This document shows, in pieces, positions 1 through 7,082 of a stretch of 13,722 bases of DNA (position 1 is the first letter of the stretch; every line of letters starts with the position of its first letter). The stretch lies in assembly GCA_900540425.1 (NCBI GenBank), contig UQFU01000044.1:1-13722 (forward strand), in the 5' to 3' direction. The position numbers and the translations under genes were made by a program. Source of the DNA: an uncultured Alphaproteobacteria bacterium (GTDB lineage Bacteria; Pseudomonadota; Alphaproteobacteria; RF32; CAG-239). The notes under the pieces are model-generated. The model had not been told where the DNA came from. It worked only from the letters and a program-made list of their open reading frames with translations, and searched no databases.

Positions 1-371
1 GAATACAAAATATTTAACATAACATAAATCATAATTGTCATTGCGGTTTTAGCGCTTCCTAAAATGAACAGGCAAACAGCGGCTGCAACTATTAGTAAAC
101 ATGCTATACCCCCCCCTGTCACGGGTTGTATTTTGCCGCTGGCGATAGGGCGGTTTTTCTTTTTGGGGTGCAAAGCATCTTTTTTGCGATCTAAAATGTC
201 GTTCATAACATAAACAGCCGAGGCAATAAAACAGAATGCCGCAAACGCCAGCGCGGACTGAACTACCGACCCCATTTCGGTAAACTTCAGAGAAAACAGC
301 AGCGGAGCTAAAACGAAAGCATTTTTAATCCATTGTTTAACCCGGATTAATTTCAAAATATTTTTAATCAT
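1..371 (-). CDS. UbiA-family prenyltransferase, decaprenyl-phosphate phosphoribosyltransferase-like (3' end beyond window)
   Basis: The reading frame is open from ATG at 371 to the left edge, giving 123 residues of the N-terminal part. The sequence shows the UbiA signature N-D-I-L-D-R-K-K-D at residues 57-65 (NDxxDxxxD, which binds the Mg-diphosphate of the donor). It is followed by RPIASG at 74-79, and by hydrophobic segments at about 38-57 and 88-106. The early R-V-K-Q-W-I-K-N motif and the H-P-K-K-K-N-R-P stretch resemble decaprenyl-phosphate phosphoribosyltransferases (Rv3806c type) more than ubiquinone UbiA. Those enzymes move phosphoribose from PRPP to a polyprenyl phosphate at the inner membrane, a first step to lipid-linked pentose donors. 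The start overlaps the pgpA-like stop by one base (TAATG), so translation is probably coupled. A run of eight G encodes Gly86-Gly88. Family assignment is firm; the exact acceptor and donor are inferred from the N-terminal third only. Confidence 0.8.
   Translation of the reverse strand, partial: MIKNILKLIRVKQWIKNAFVLAPLLFSLKFTEMGSVVQSALAFAAFCFIASAVYVMNDILDRKKDALHPKKKNRPIASGKIQPVTGGGIACLLIVAAAVCLFILGSAKTAMTIMIYVMLNILY
109..116 (-). repeat. G8 homopolymer within the UbiA-like gene
   Basis: Eight consecutive C on the plus strand (G on the coding strand) lie in the reading frame and encode three glycines. Loss of one G brings a TAG two codons after the tract. Gain of one leads to a TAA about 20 codons later. 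Long G runs of this kind are typical contingency tracts in surface-glycan genes of host-associated bacteria; here that role is inference. Confidence 0.75.
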
Positions 372-853
372 TACAGTATCTCCACGATGAGGCTGATTCC
401 ATAAAGGACTATGGCGGCATAAATTCCTGCAAAAACATCATCCAACATAACGCCCCAGGCATTAATTATTTTGCTGTCTGCCCAACGGGCCGGCTGCGGT
501 TTCCAAATATCGAAAAGCCGGAACAGGAAAAATCCGATGACATAAGCAGCCCAAGCATGCAGATTATCTACCAGAGCATTGGCAACCAAGGAAAACGTCA
601 ATAATTGTCCGACAACTTCGTCAATGATGATTATTGAGGGGTCGTGTTTGGTATATTTTAAGACTTCTTTTGAGGCAATGACCCCAATAAAAAAAGTCGC
701 AACGGCCAACAGCAATATTCCCCAAAAACCAAAGTAGTAAGCTGCCGCAAAAGCAAAAGGCAACGTGGCAAACGAACCGGCGGTTCCTGATGCAAAAGGA
801 AAATATCCGACGCCGAAACCGCTTACTGCAGTATAGCACAAAAATTTATACAT
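371..853 (-). CDS. pgpA: Phosphatidylglycerophosphatase A family protein
   Basis: This is a 160-residue polytopic membrane protein of normal PgpA length. Family motifs are visible: the N-terminal G-x-G-Y-F-P-x-A-S-G-T-x-G-S segment (about 14-27), D-P at 71-72, I-D-E-V-V-G-Q at 77-83, F-R-L-F-D-I-W-K-P (111-119) and G-V-M-L-D-D-V-F-A-G (134-143) with the conserved Asp pair 138-139. PgpA enzymes dephosphorylate phosphatidylglycerol phosphate in the inner membrane during phosphatidylglycerol synthesis. ATG at 853 follows an AGAGGAG-like site and overlaps the preceding stop by 8 bases; the stop overlaps the UbiA start by one base. Placed between a GT-C glycosyltransferase and a phosphoribosyl-polyprenol synthase, it might instead, or also, dephosphorylate a polyprenyl-phosphoryl-phosphoribose. 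That role is speculative. It could equally be the housekeeping pgpA carried along. Confidence 0.88.
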   Translation of the reverse strand: MYKFLCYTAVSGFGVGYFPFASGTAGSFATLPFAFAAAYYFGFWGILLLAVATFFIGVIASKEVLKYTKHDPSIIIIDEVVGQLLTFSLVANALVDNLHAWAAYVIGFFLFRLFDIWKPQPARWADSKIINAWGVMLDDVFAGIYAAIVLYGISLIVEIL

Positions 854-2705
854 TTTTTTCTCCTCTTCCGATTATATTTTTAAAAACATTTTTTATTTCT
901 GCTTTATCTGATTTTAAGAAGCAAATTATGGACTCGACCGTGAGCATAATCAGCATAAGATGTGCCGAAACAGCGCGCAGTATGTTATTGTCCCATATTT
1001 TCAACGGGTTAAGAACATTAACGAACAACAGCAGGTAAATCAGATTGAGTTTAGATAACTTTGCCTGATTGAGAAACATTACAACACAAGCGAACAGATA
1101 CAGGCCAAAATAAGGATATGAACGGTTGCTGATGATGGTCAAAATCAGCAAGACCAGCTGAGTTACCTGTTTCCACCGTATTTTTTGGAAGCAGTTTGTG
1201 ACAAAAATCGAAAACGCTAAGATACAATTCAATCCGATGATAAACTTATCCGCTAAAAGCGCGCCATCGTTTCCAATCAACCGAGTTAAGTCGCCTTTGA
1301 GAACTCCGTCAAATCCGGCATTGGCATAAATAAGATAGCGAAAACTAAAATAAGTCCACATTCCGGTATTGTATTTCATGGTGTTTTCTGCAATCAGCGG
1401 AATATTGGCAAATCCGCCTTTGAAAAATAAGAATGGCAGGAATACAAAGACTAAGCCATAAACTACCAGACGCAAGGTTTCTTTAAGGTTTCCTCGGCAT
1501 AAGGTCAGAAGCCCAAAGATGCAAGGATACATTTTTAATCCGGCAGCAATGCCCAAACAAATTAAGGCCACTTCCCGGTCTCTGGAATTTTCGCTGTTAT
1601 AATTAAACAAATATACCGTTGTTAAAGCTACCGCCAAAATCATCGGATTTCCGGTACTGACGGCATTGGAAAAAGGGAGGCTCGCCATTAGAATAAACAT
1701 TAAACAATATTTATAACCACTTGTTTCTTTATAAGAATTAAACAACACCAATAGCAAAAACATTGCCATCATAAAAATAAACAAATGCGCTTTGGCATAG
1801 TTTCCGGTTTGATGAAATGCATCAAAAGGAGGGCGGTGGGCATAATCTCCGGTTTGCCCGAACAAATAATAAAAAATATTCAGTAAAGGCGGATTTTGAC
1901 TTCCCTGATTATAACTATCTAACCTCAAAGCCGGGATAACAGGTTCAAAAAAATCGCAGAAATATGCTGAATTTACATATCCTGATGAAAAATATCCAGT
2001 TTCATTAATTAAAAGGAAAAATATATAGATGACAGAAACCGGAAGCATTATCCCGATGAATATCCTATCCAGATTCCAACTCATTTGGGTTAGATACTGA
2101 TATCCATACCAAAATCCACTAAACAGCAGAATAAATAAAAATACATTAATCAACATCACCGAACAAAAGCCGAAAATTTCAGGCAGTGTATGTTTTTGAT
2201 GCTTTACAGAAATGTCAAACACTTCTCCGTCTTGGGCATTTAAGGTGATTTTTTGAGACTTATCATGACTGGCAACAACCGGTATATTTTGAGCCGGCAA
2301 TCCATTGATTATAACTTCCTGATAATCAATCCAAATCGGTATCCGTTTGCCGGCCCGCCTGTAATCCGGCCCCATCAGCTTGATGACCACCTGCCCGTTT
2401 CCTTTGGATTTAATCTGAAAATTTGCGGTTCGGGGCGAAGATGCCGTTTTCAAACTTAAACTGGCTCCGGAACCGCCGCCCGGAATCCAGGATATTTTTT
2501 GCAGCCATTCGGGGTAAGAGACGCCGACTTTTTTGTCGTCAGACTGAACAACAACCGAATTTTCCAGATTTCCCTGATTGTAAACATCAATCCGGGCTTG
2601 GTGATTGTACAGATTAGTTTTAACCTCTATCGGCAGGATTATCGGGCGGACAATCCACAAGCCGATTAGCGACCAGAGCAATGAAAATGCAATTTTTTTC
2701 GCCAT
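846..2705 (-). CDS. GT87-like polytopic glycosyltransferase (GT-C fold) with large N-terminal periplasmic module
   Basis: The 619-residue protein has a short Lys-containing N-terminus and a first membrane helix at about 5-25. A soluble module of about 140 residues follows (37-177), then many hydrophobic segments (about 180-203, 214-234, 306-324, 332-345, 352-368, 378-400, 411-428 and more to 597). Features in the style of DUF2029/GT87 are present: S-T-G-N-P at 350-354, G-L-K-M-Y-P at 389-394, and an acidic Y-F-C-D-F-F-E segment (248-254) in the second long outer loop, where GT-C enzymes keep a catalytic acid. Such enzymes transfer sugars from polyprenyl-phosphate donors on the periplasmic side. 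The 37-177 module is clearly homologous to residues 373-514 of the adjacent GT2 protein. ATG at 2705 has GAGGA upstream. The stop overlaps the pgpA start. The GT-C call is good; sugar and acceptor are unknown. Confidence 0.75.
   Translation of the reverse strand: MAKKIAFSLLWSLIGLWIVRPIILPIEVKTNLYNHQARIDVYNQGNLENSVVVQSDDKKVGVSYPEWLQKISWIPGGGSGASLSLKTASSPRTANFQIKSKGNGQVVIKLMGPDYRRAGKRIPIWIDYQEVIINGLPAQNIPVVASHDKSQKITLNAQDGEVFDISVKHQKHTLPEIFGFCSVMLINVFLFILLFSGFWYGYQYLTQMSWNLDRIFIGIMLPVSVIYIFFLLINETGYFSSGYVNSAYFCDFFEPVIPALRLDSYNQGSQNPPLLNIFYYLFGQTGDYAHRPPFDAFHQTGNYAKAHLFIFMMAMFLLLVLFNSYKETSGYKYCLMFILMASLPFSNAVSTGNPMILAVALTTVYLFNYNSENSRDREVALICLGIAAGLKMYPCIFGLLTLCRGNLKETLRLVVYGLVFVFLPFLFFKGGFANIPLIAENTMKYNTGMWTYFSFRYLIYANAGFDGVLKGDLTRLIGNDGALLADKFIIGLNCILAFSIFVTNCFQKIRWKQVTQLVLLILTIISNRSYPYFGLYLFACVVMFLNQAKLSKLNLIYLLLFVNVLNPLKIWDNNILRAVSAHLMLIMLTVESIICFLKSDKAEIKNVFKNIIGRGEKNV
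2175..2597 (-). other. Accessory module, copy in the GT87-like protein (residues 37-177)
   Basis: This is the homologous module of about 141 residues. It sits between the first and second membrane helices and is thus expected in the periplasm if the N-terminus is cytoplasmic, as the Lys pair at 3-4 suggests. I do not recognise a named family with certainty; a carbohydrate- or lipid-glycan-binding role is a guess. Confidence 0.75.
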
Positions 2706-2715
2706 GCAGTTCCTC

Positions 2716-4278
2716 TCATTTTTTCAATTTTGAAATAATTTCGGTTATTGAGGGAATATGCTTGCGGTACTTCATAGTTATATTGGCAAAATCCCCATCT
2801 TTTACAATAGTCGTAAATTTCAGCGGCTGATTGTGCCAAGCGCTTGCCGGAACACTCAAAACGCGTTTTCCATTAATAACAACATCTTTATAATCAAAAA
2901 GTATTGGAATATTTTTGCCTTTTTTCCTGACATCGGGTCCCCGTAACAGAAAATCTAATTTTCCATTTCCGATACAACGACAGGAAAAATTAATTTTTCG
3001 ATAAAAAAATGATGCAAAGCAATTAAGCAAAAAACCATTGCCCGGAGCAGACCATACCGGATTTTTATACCACAGCGGAGCTTCAAATTTTATTTTGCAG
3101 TTTTGAGAGAGCGGAATAATCATATTTTCAGCAGAACCTGCCGCGAAAATATCGACCCTGGCCATTTTTTCTTCAGATTTGCAAACAGAAAACAACGGAA
3201 TAAAATTTAAGAATAAATATTTAATTTTATTTCGCTGTTCTTTAATGGAAATAAAAGGAATATGCTTAAACAATTTATAAGATGTTATTTTTGCTTTTTT
3301 ATATACCGACAATACGGGAACACCCAACAAGTTATATTGGCGGATCGGTTTGGTTTTCAAATATTTTGAAGAAACGATATCCCCATATCCTCGCGCAAAA
3401 ACAGGATAGTTTCTTTTAAGGCTTTTATGCAAGATTTTAATATTGAAAATTTTAAGTTTTCGGTTTTTCTTTTCAATTTTTTCAAAAAGCGCATTTAATT
3501 GCCGAACATAATTCTTAATTTCCTTTTTAGTTTTTCCGGCAAGCGGATTATATCTTCTTTGCAATAAATCTAAATCTGCATCCAAGAGATTAATATGCAA
3601 GTTTTCTCTTAAGAACTTCTGCAATAATTTTACATGATATGTTGTTAATATATCTTTTTTTTGACTTGTAATACTTCCTTCATAGGTTCTATGCCGACAC
3701 AGAACTTCCGGCAGATTGGCAAAACGTACTTGGTTGCATATGTTCAGCCACAATTCATAATCCTCTTGAGGGGAACCTTCGGGATAAAGCATATTATTTT
3801 TGATAAAGTCTTCTTTACGAAACATGAGTGTTGAATGGCACAAATCACAATTAAACAATAATTCCGCTTTACACTCGTCGTGTGTTTGTTGCGCTTTATG
3901 GATAAAATTCCAACGCCCGAAATGTTCCTGCCAAGTGCCTAAAACGGTAATTTCCGGGTGTGCTTCCAGATAGTTAACTTGTTTTTCAAATCTGGCAGGC
4001 AGTGAAATATCATCAGCATCCATGCGCGCAATGTATTTTCCCTGAGCTTTTTTTATCCCACAATTCAAGGCTGCTGCCAAGCCTTTTTGAGGACCTTTTA
4101 TCAGCTTAATTCGCTTATCGTTATACTTACCGATTATCTTTTTGGTTTTATCTTTTGAGTTATCATCAATAATAAGGAATTCAAAATCCGTAAATGTTTG
4201 ATTTAAAATACTATCAATAGCCTCTTTCAGGTATTTTTCGGCATTATAAGTAGGCATTAAGACAGAAACGACCGGCAT
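2716..4278 (-). CDS. GT2 glycosyltransferase with 20-residue repeats and C-terminal accessory module
   Basis: The protein has 520 residues. Residues 1-240 are a GT-A fold GT2 catalytic domain: V-S-V-L-M-P-T-Y-N at the start, L-I-I-D-D-N-S at 35-41, L-N-C-G-I-K-K-A-x-G (71-80), and the metal and nucleotide-binding D-A-D-D at 87-90. E-D-Y-E-L-W at 172-177 fits the usual catalytic acid region. Residues about 314-366 hold three copies of the locus-wide 20-residue repeat, with prolines at 321, 341 and 361. Residues 373-514 form a module homologous to the periplasmic module of the GT87-like neighbour; both contain G-N-G, G-P-D, a basic turn, I-P-I, D-Y and I-N-G. No membrane segment is visible, so it should act in the cytoplasm or at the membrane face. 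AAGGAG lies 7 bases before ATG 4278; the gap to the preceding gene is 2 bases. Donor and acceptor are not predictable. Confidence 0.9.
   Translation of the reverse strand: MPVVSVLMPTYNAEKYLKEAIDSILNQTFTDFEFLIIDDNSKDKTKKIIGKYNDKRIKLIKGPQKGLAAALNCGIKKAQGKYIARMDADDISLPARFEKQVNYLEAHPEITVLGTWQEHFGRWNFIHKAQQTHDECKAELLFNCDLCHSTLMFRKEDFIKNNMLYPEGSPQEDYELWLNICNQVRFANLPEVLCRHRTYEGSITSQKKDILTTYHVKLLQKFLRENLHINLLDADLDLLQRRYNPLAGKTKKEIKNYVRQLNALFEKIEKKNRKLKIFNIKILHKSLKRNYPVFARGYGDIVSSKYLKTKPIRQYNLLGVPVLSVYKKAKITSYKLFKHIPFISIKEQRNKIKYLFLNFIPLFSVCKSEEKMARVDIFAAGSAENMIIPLSQNCKIKFEAPLWYKNPVWSAPGNGFLLNCFASFFYRKINFSCRCIGNGKLDFLLRGPDVRKKGKNIPILFDYKDVVINGKRVLSVPASAWHNQPLKFTTIVKDGDFANITMKYRKHIPSITEIISKLKK
2737..3162 (-). 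other. Accessory module, copy in the GT2 protein (residues 373-514)
   Basis: This module of about 142 residues aligns over its full length with the module at 2175-2597. Shared points are A-R-(V/I)-D near the start, E-N, P-x-W, W-x-x-G-x-G, G-N-G, L-x-G-P-D, I-P-I, D-Y, I-N-G and a final K-H. It appears beta-rich. It is predicted cytoplasmic here because the protein has no membrane segment. Confidence 0.75.
3181..3339 (-). repeat. 20-residue repeats, three copies, internal (GT2 with accessory module)
   Basis: The cores N-L-L-G-V-P-V-L-S-V, K-L-F-K-H-I-P-F-I-S-I and L-F-L-N-F-I-P-L-F-S-V have prolines exactly 20 residues apart. Here the repeats lie between the catalytic domain and the accessory module rather than at the very C-terminus, and Ser replaces the first Lys of the K-I-K end. 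Confidence 0.75.
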
Positions 4279-4280
4279 TG

Positions 4281-5348
4281 TTATTCTCCTTTTATGTTAC
4301 ATTTCAAAACCGGAAACAGATTGAAAATCTTATAAATTATTTTGTTATTTTTCTCTTTTTTTTCCAGCAAAGGAATAAAACTCAAAAACAAACATTGCGT
4401 TTTTCGGTTATATTTTTTTATTTTTAACAAAGGAATAAATGAAAATAACAAAACAGTCTTAACTTGTTCAGGCTGCTTGCATTCTTTGTAAATTGAAGAA
4501 TTAAGCGATTTTTTCAACTTTTTATAAAAAGGTGTCATCTTGGCATATTTCCACCAAATATTACCCCAGAATACATTTTTATCATTCCATGGTTTTATTT
4601 TATTGGCATAATGTATTATCAAAGGATTTTTAATTGCGGTATCAATTTCAGTTTGGGTATATATTTTTTTCTCAATATACTTTTTATAATCAACCCCGAA
4701 TTTGGTCATAAAATTATAACGGTAAGGTAAAACCTTGATTTTGCCATAACAAGCATAATTCAATATGTCCTGATCCTGACTATCAAATTTTCTGTCCATC
4801 AGCTTAATGAATTCTGATGTCAAATTATCTTCCCTGATTTTCTGCAGATTCATCAAAATTGCGCCGGCATTGATGTAATTGTGCGTATCTGGAAGTCCTA
4901 ACCTTTGAGAGTTTAATTCGCTATTTTCACAATACCAAGGCGCTTTTACACCAGCCAGGCAGTAACCGTTGATATCGGTATTATAATATTCGGTTAAATC
5001 GCCGCAGACAATAATATCCGTGTCCAAATAGATGCACTTATCATACCTGGTCAATATATCTGCGGCCAGCAGACGATAGAAAGTCGGATAATTCACATGT
5101 TCTTTGGTTTTGTAAGCATCTTTAAAAACTTCCTGCATATCAATAAATGTAATTGAACAGCCGTTTTTGATTTTACTTAATAACGCCTTGGTTTTTGATG
5201 AAAAATCAGATGGTACCAAGATATAAAAATCATAATATGTTGTTTCAGCGGCGTTTTCTAACATTGACAACATAGTGACATACAAATAATAGGTATATTC
5301 ATCATCTTTAGTTGCAAAAATCACCGGAATTTTATTTCTTTTTTTCAT
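4281..5348 (-). CDS. GT8 glycosyltransferase (LgtC/galactosyltransferase-like) with three C-terminal repeats
   Basis: This 355-residue protein has the GT8 set: I-P-V-I-F-A-T-K-D-D-E-Y near the start, the Mn-binding D-T-D at 109-111 in I-Y-L-D-T-D, Y-I-N-A-G-A-I-L-M-N at 158-167, the Q-D-Q-D-I-L-N segment at 191-197, and I-I-H-Y-A-N-K-I-K-P-W at 244-254, which supplies the metal-binding His246. GT8 enzymes of this type are retaining transferases using UDP-Gal or UDP-Glc and build LPS outer core or capsule chains in the cytoplasm. The tail from about 299 to 351 holds three 20-residue repeats with prolines at 306, 326 and 346, exactly 20 apart. An AGGTG lies upstream of ATG 5348; 8 bases separate it from the previous stop. 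The region is markedly AT-rich. The sugar is not predictable. Confidence 0.92.
   Translation of the reverse strand: MKKRNKIPVIFATKDDEYTYYLYVTMLSMLENAAETTYYDFYILVPSDFSSKTKALLSKIKNGCSITFIDMQEVFKDAYKTKEHVNYPTFYRLLAADILTRYDKCIYLDTDIIVCGDLTEYYNTDINGYCLAGVKAPWYCENSELNSQRLGLPDTHNYINAGAILMNLQKIREDNLTSEFIKLMDRKFDSQDQDILNYACYGKIKVLPYRYNFMTKFGVDYKKYIEKKIYTQTEIDTAIKNPLIIHYANKIKPWNDKNVFWGNIWWKYAKMTPFYKKLKKSLNSSIYKECKQPEQVKTVLLFSFIPLLKIKKYNRKTQCLFLSFIPLLEKKEKNNKIIYKIFNLFPVLKCNIKGE
4296..4454 (-). repeat. 20-residue tail repeats, three copies (GT8)
   Basis: The cores L-L-F-S-F-I-P-L-L-K-I-K, L-F-L-S-F-I-P-L-L and K-I-F-N-L-F-P-V-L-K have prolines exactly 20 residues apart. At the DNA level the 12-mer CAAAGGAATAAA (plus strand) recurs at 4368 and 4428, precisely 60 bases apart. 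Confidence 0.85.
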
Positions 5349-5356
5349 TAACGCAC

Positions 5357-6475
5357 CTATTTGTTTCTAATCTTTAACAGCGGAATAAAGCCCAATAGAT
5401 AATATTTGCTTGATTGGAAGTTTGAAGAAATTTTTATCAGAGGAATAAGATTAAAAAGAAAATATGAGGTATGTTTTTTCTTTTGTTTCTTATTTATCAC
5501 CGGCATGAAATTTAAAATTTTTATATCAGATATTTTTTTGTATTCTGCTTCTTCATAAAATAAGTTTTTTATTTTAAATTCGTTTTTAAAGTATGGATTA
5601 ATATTCCTGATTAAATCAGCGTCTATATTCTGATATATTTGGTACAATATATACAAATAGCGAACAGACCAAATATTCTTGTGATGATATAATGTATTTT
5701 TAAACTCACTCATAATACGTCTATAGGTTAAATAATGCAGCTTATTTAATCTATATTTTCTACTGATTTTTAAATTATAAAGAAGGCCTTTTGCCAATTC
5801 ATATATTTTTCTTTTTTTCCATACTATGGTCTTATGACTTACCCTATATACATAAGTCGGATAATTCAATGCATAAAACTCTCCGGCTTTTATCATGGCG
5901 CTAATGAAAAACGGAGGATCCTGAAAACGCAACAGCGGCGGAAAATATAAATTATTGTCTTTTAAAAATTTACGCTTATACAAAAAACGGTGATAGCCAT
6001 AATCAAACTGCCAATCTTTATAGCTGATTTTTTCACATTTCTCAAATGTATAGCCCCAGAAGTTGCCGTTTTTATCAAAGGTGGTTCTGATTTCGCCGTT
6101 ATGAAGTTCGCTAAAGCAGCCGCCACAGATTAAAACTTTATTTTTAATCGCAGCATCATACATTTTTTGCAACGTTTGCTTCTCCGGGTAGTAATCATCC
6201 GGATCCATAAAAGCAATAAACTCGCCTTTGGCATGACGTATACCATTATTTCTTGCCGGACCGGCTCCTTGATTCTCCTGAGTAAGCAAAATTATCCTTT
6301 TATCTCTTTGCCGATATTCGGAAATAATACTCCTGCTATTATCCGTAGAGCCGTCATCAACACAAATAATTTCTATATTTTTCAGACTTTGGGCCACTAC
6401 CGTATCCAAGCATTCACGAATATACTTGCCCATATTGTAAACAGGTATAATCACACTGACTTTGGGATTTTTCAT
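5357..6475 (-). CDS. GT2 glycosyltransferase with three C-terminal repeats
   Basis: Two ATGs are adjacent (6478 and 6475). I chose 6475 because the AGAGGA lies only 2 bases from the first but 5 from the second; the product is then 372 residues. The catalytic GT2 domain spans about 1-215: K-V-S-V-I-I-P-V-Y-N, I-I-C-V-D-D-G-S-T-D (37-46), G-A-G-P-A-R-N-N-G-I (70-79) and the D-P-D-D motif (91-94). A R-F-Q-D-P-P-F-F segment (183-190) occupies the place of the usual catalytic-acid region. Residues about 318-370 form three tail repeats with prolines at 325, 345 and 365. It is an inverting transferase of the cytoplasmic face, adding one sugar of the glycan. It sits next to the isomerase gene with a gap of 9 bases, so a heptosyl or other hexosyl transfer is possible but unproven. 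Confidence 0.92.
   Translation of the reverse strand: MKNPKVSVIIPVYNMGKYIRECLDTVVAQSLKNIEIICVDDGSTDNSRSIISEYRQRDKRIILLTQENQGAGPARNNGIRHAKGEFIAFMDPDDYYPEKQTLQKMYDAAIKNKVLICGGCFSELHNGEIRTTFDKNGNFWGYTFEKCEKISYKDWQFDYGYHRFLYKRKFLKDNNLYFPPLLRFQDPPFFISAMIKAGEFYALNYPTYVYRVSHKTIVWKKRKIYELAKGLLYNLKISRKYRLNKLHYLTYRRIMSEFKNTLYHHKNIWSVRYLYILYQIYQNIDADLIRNINPYFKNEFKIKNLFYEEAEYKKISDIKILNFMPVINKKQKKKHTSYFLFNLIPLIKISSNFQSSKYYLLGFIPLLKIRNK
5366..5524 (-). repeat. 20-residue tail repeats, three copies (GT2)
   Basis: The cores I-L-N-F-M-P-V-I, L-F-N-L-I-P-L-I-K-I and L-L-G-F-I-P-L-L-K-I have prolines exactly 20 residues apart, so the DNA period is 60 bases. They close the protein. Confidence 0.85.
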
Positions 6476-6484
6476 CATATTCCT

Positions 6485-7081
6485 CTACATTGCATCTGCT
6501 AAGCTGTCGCTAATCATTCTATTGGTGATGACTTTCATGGAGAGGTGGTCCATCATCATATGAAGATCTTCGCTGATTTGCATATCGTCCACGCCCATAT
6601 TGACGGAATAGTCGGCCATTTCTTTCAGTTTGCCGCCGCCAAATCCGGTCAGGCCAATGGTTATGCCGCCATTTTCTTTAGCATATTCAATCGCTTTCAA
6701 AACATTTTTGGAATTGCCGCTGCCGGAAATCCCGATGACATAATCGCCGGGCTGGAAGAAATTTTTAAGCTGCTCAACAAAGATATCGTCATAGCTGACA
6801 TCATTGGCGTAGGCCATCATTCCCGGAACGTTATCATTCAGACAAATAAACTTAAAACGCTTGTCAAAACCATAGCTGCTGCCCTTATTGAAATCGCAGC
6901 AAAAATGAGAAGCCGTGGAAGCGCTGCCGCCGTTGCCCATGATAAAAATCTGCTTTTCTTCGTCGCGGGCGGCAATCAACAAATTAATAAAAGTATTGAT
7001 TTCGTCATGGTTCAGTTTGGCGATTGTTTCTTGCAACCGGTTCAGATAATTGGCGATATCTTTATAAAAATCCTGTTTCAT
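6485..7081 (-). CDS. gmhA: Sedoheptulose-7-phosphate isomerase (SIS domain)
   Basis: The 198-residue protein has the SIS fold of GmhA, which converts sedoheptulose 7-phosphate to D-glycero-D-manno-heptose 7-phosphate in the cytoplasm. G-N-G-G-S-A at 49-54 and S-G-S-G-N-S at 119-124 are the phosphosugar-binding loops. H174 in the E-D-L-H segment lines up with catalytic His180 of E. coli GmhA. Asp63 takes the place of E. coli Glu65 in H-F-C-C-D-F, so the acidic group is conserved but shortened by one carbon. Residues 1-40 form the usual helical N-terminus. A GGGGAG site lies about 9 bases before ATG 7081, overlapping the end of the kinase gene, with a single base between genes. Direct linkage to kinase and nucleotidyltransferase genes supports the GDP-heptose route. 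Confidence 0.9.
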   Translation of the reverse strand: MKQDFYKDIANYLNRLQETIAKLNHDEINTFINLLIAARDEEKQIFIMGNGGSASTASHFCCDFNKGSSYGFDKRFKFICLNDNVPGMMAYANDVSYDDIFVEQLKNFFQPGDYVIGISGSGNSKNVLKAIEYAKENGGITIGLTGFGGGKLKEMADYSVNMGVDDMQISEDLHMMMDHLSMKVITNRMISDSLADAM

Positions 7082-7082
7082 C

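Noticed and set aside
3655..3662. T8 (A8 on the coding strand) in the GT2 gene as a second phase-variable tract
   Set aside because: A/T runs of this length are frequent in this AT-rich block and encode ordinary Lys codons; nothing sets this one apart.
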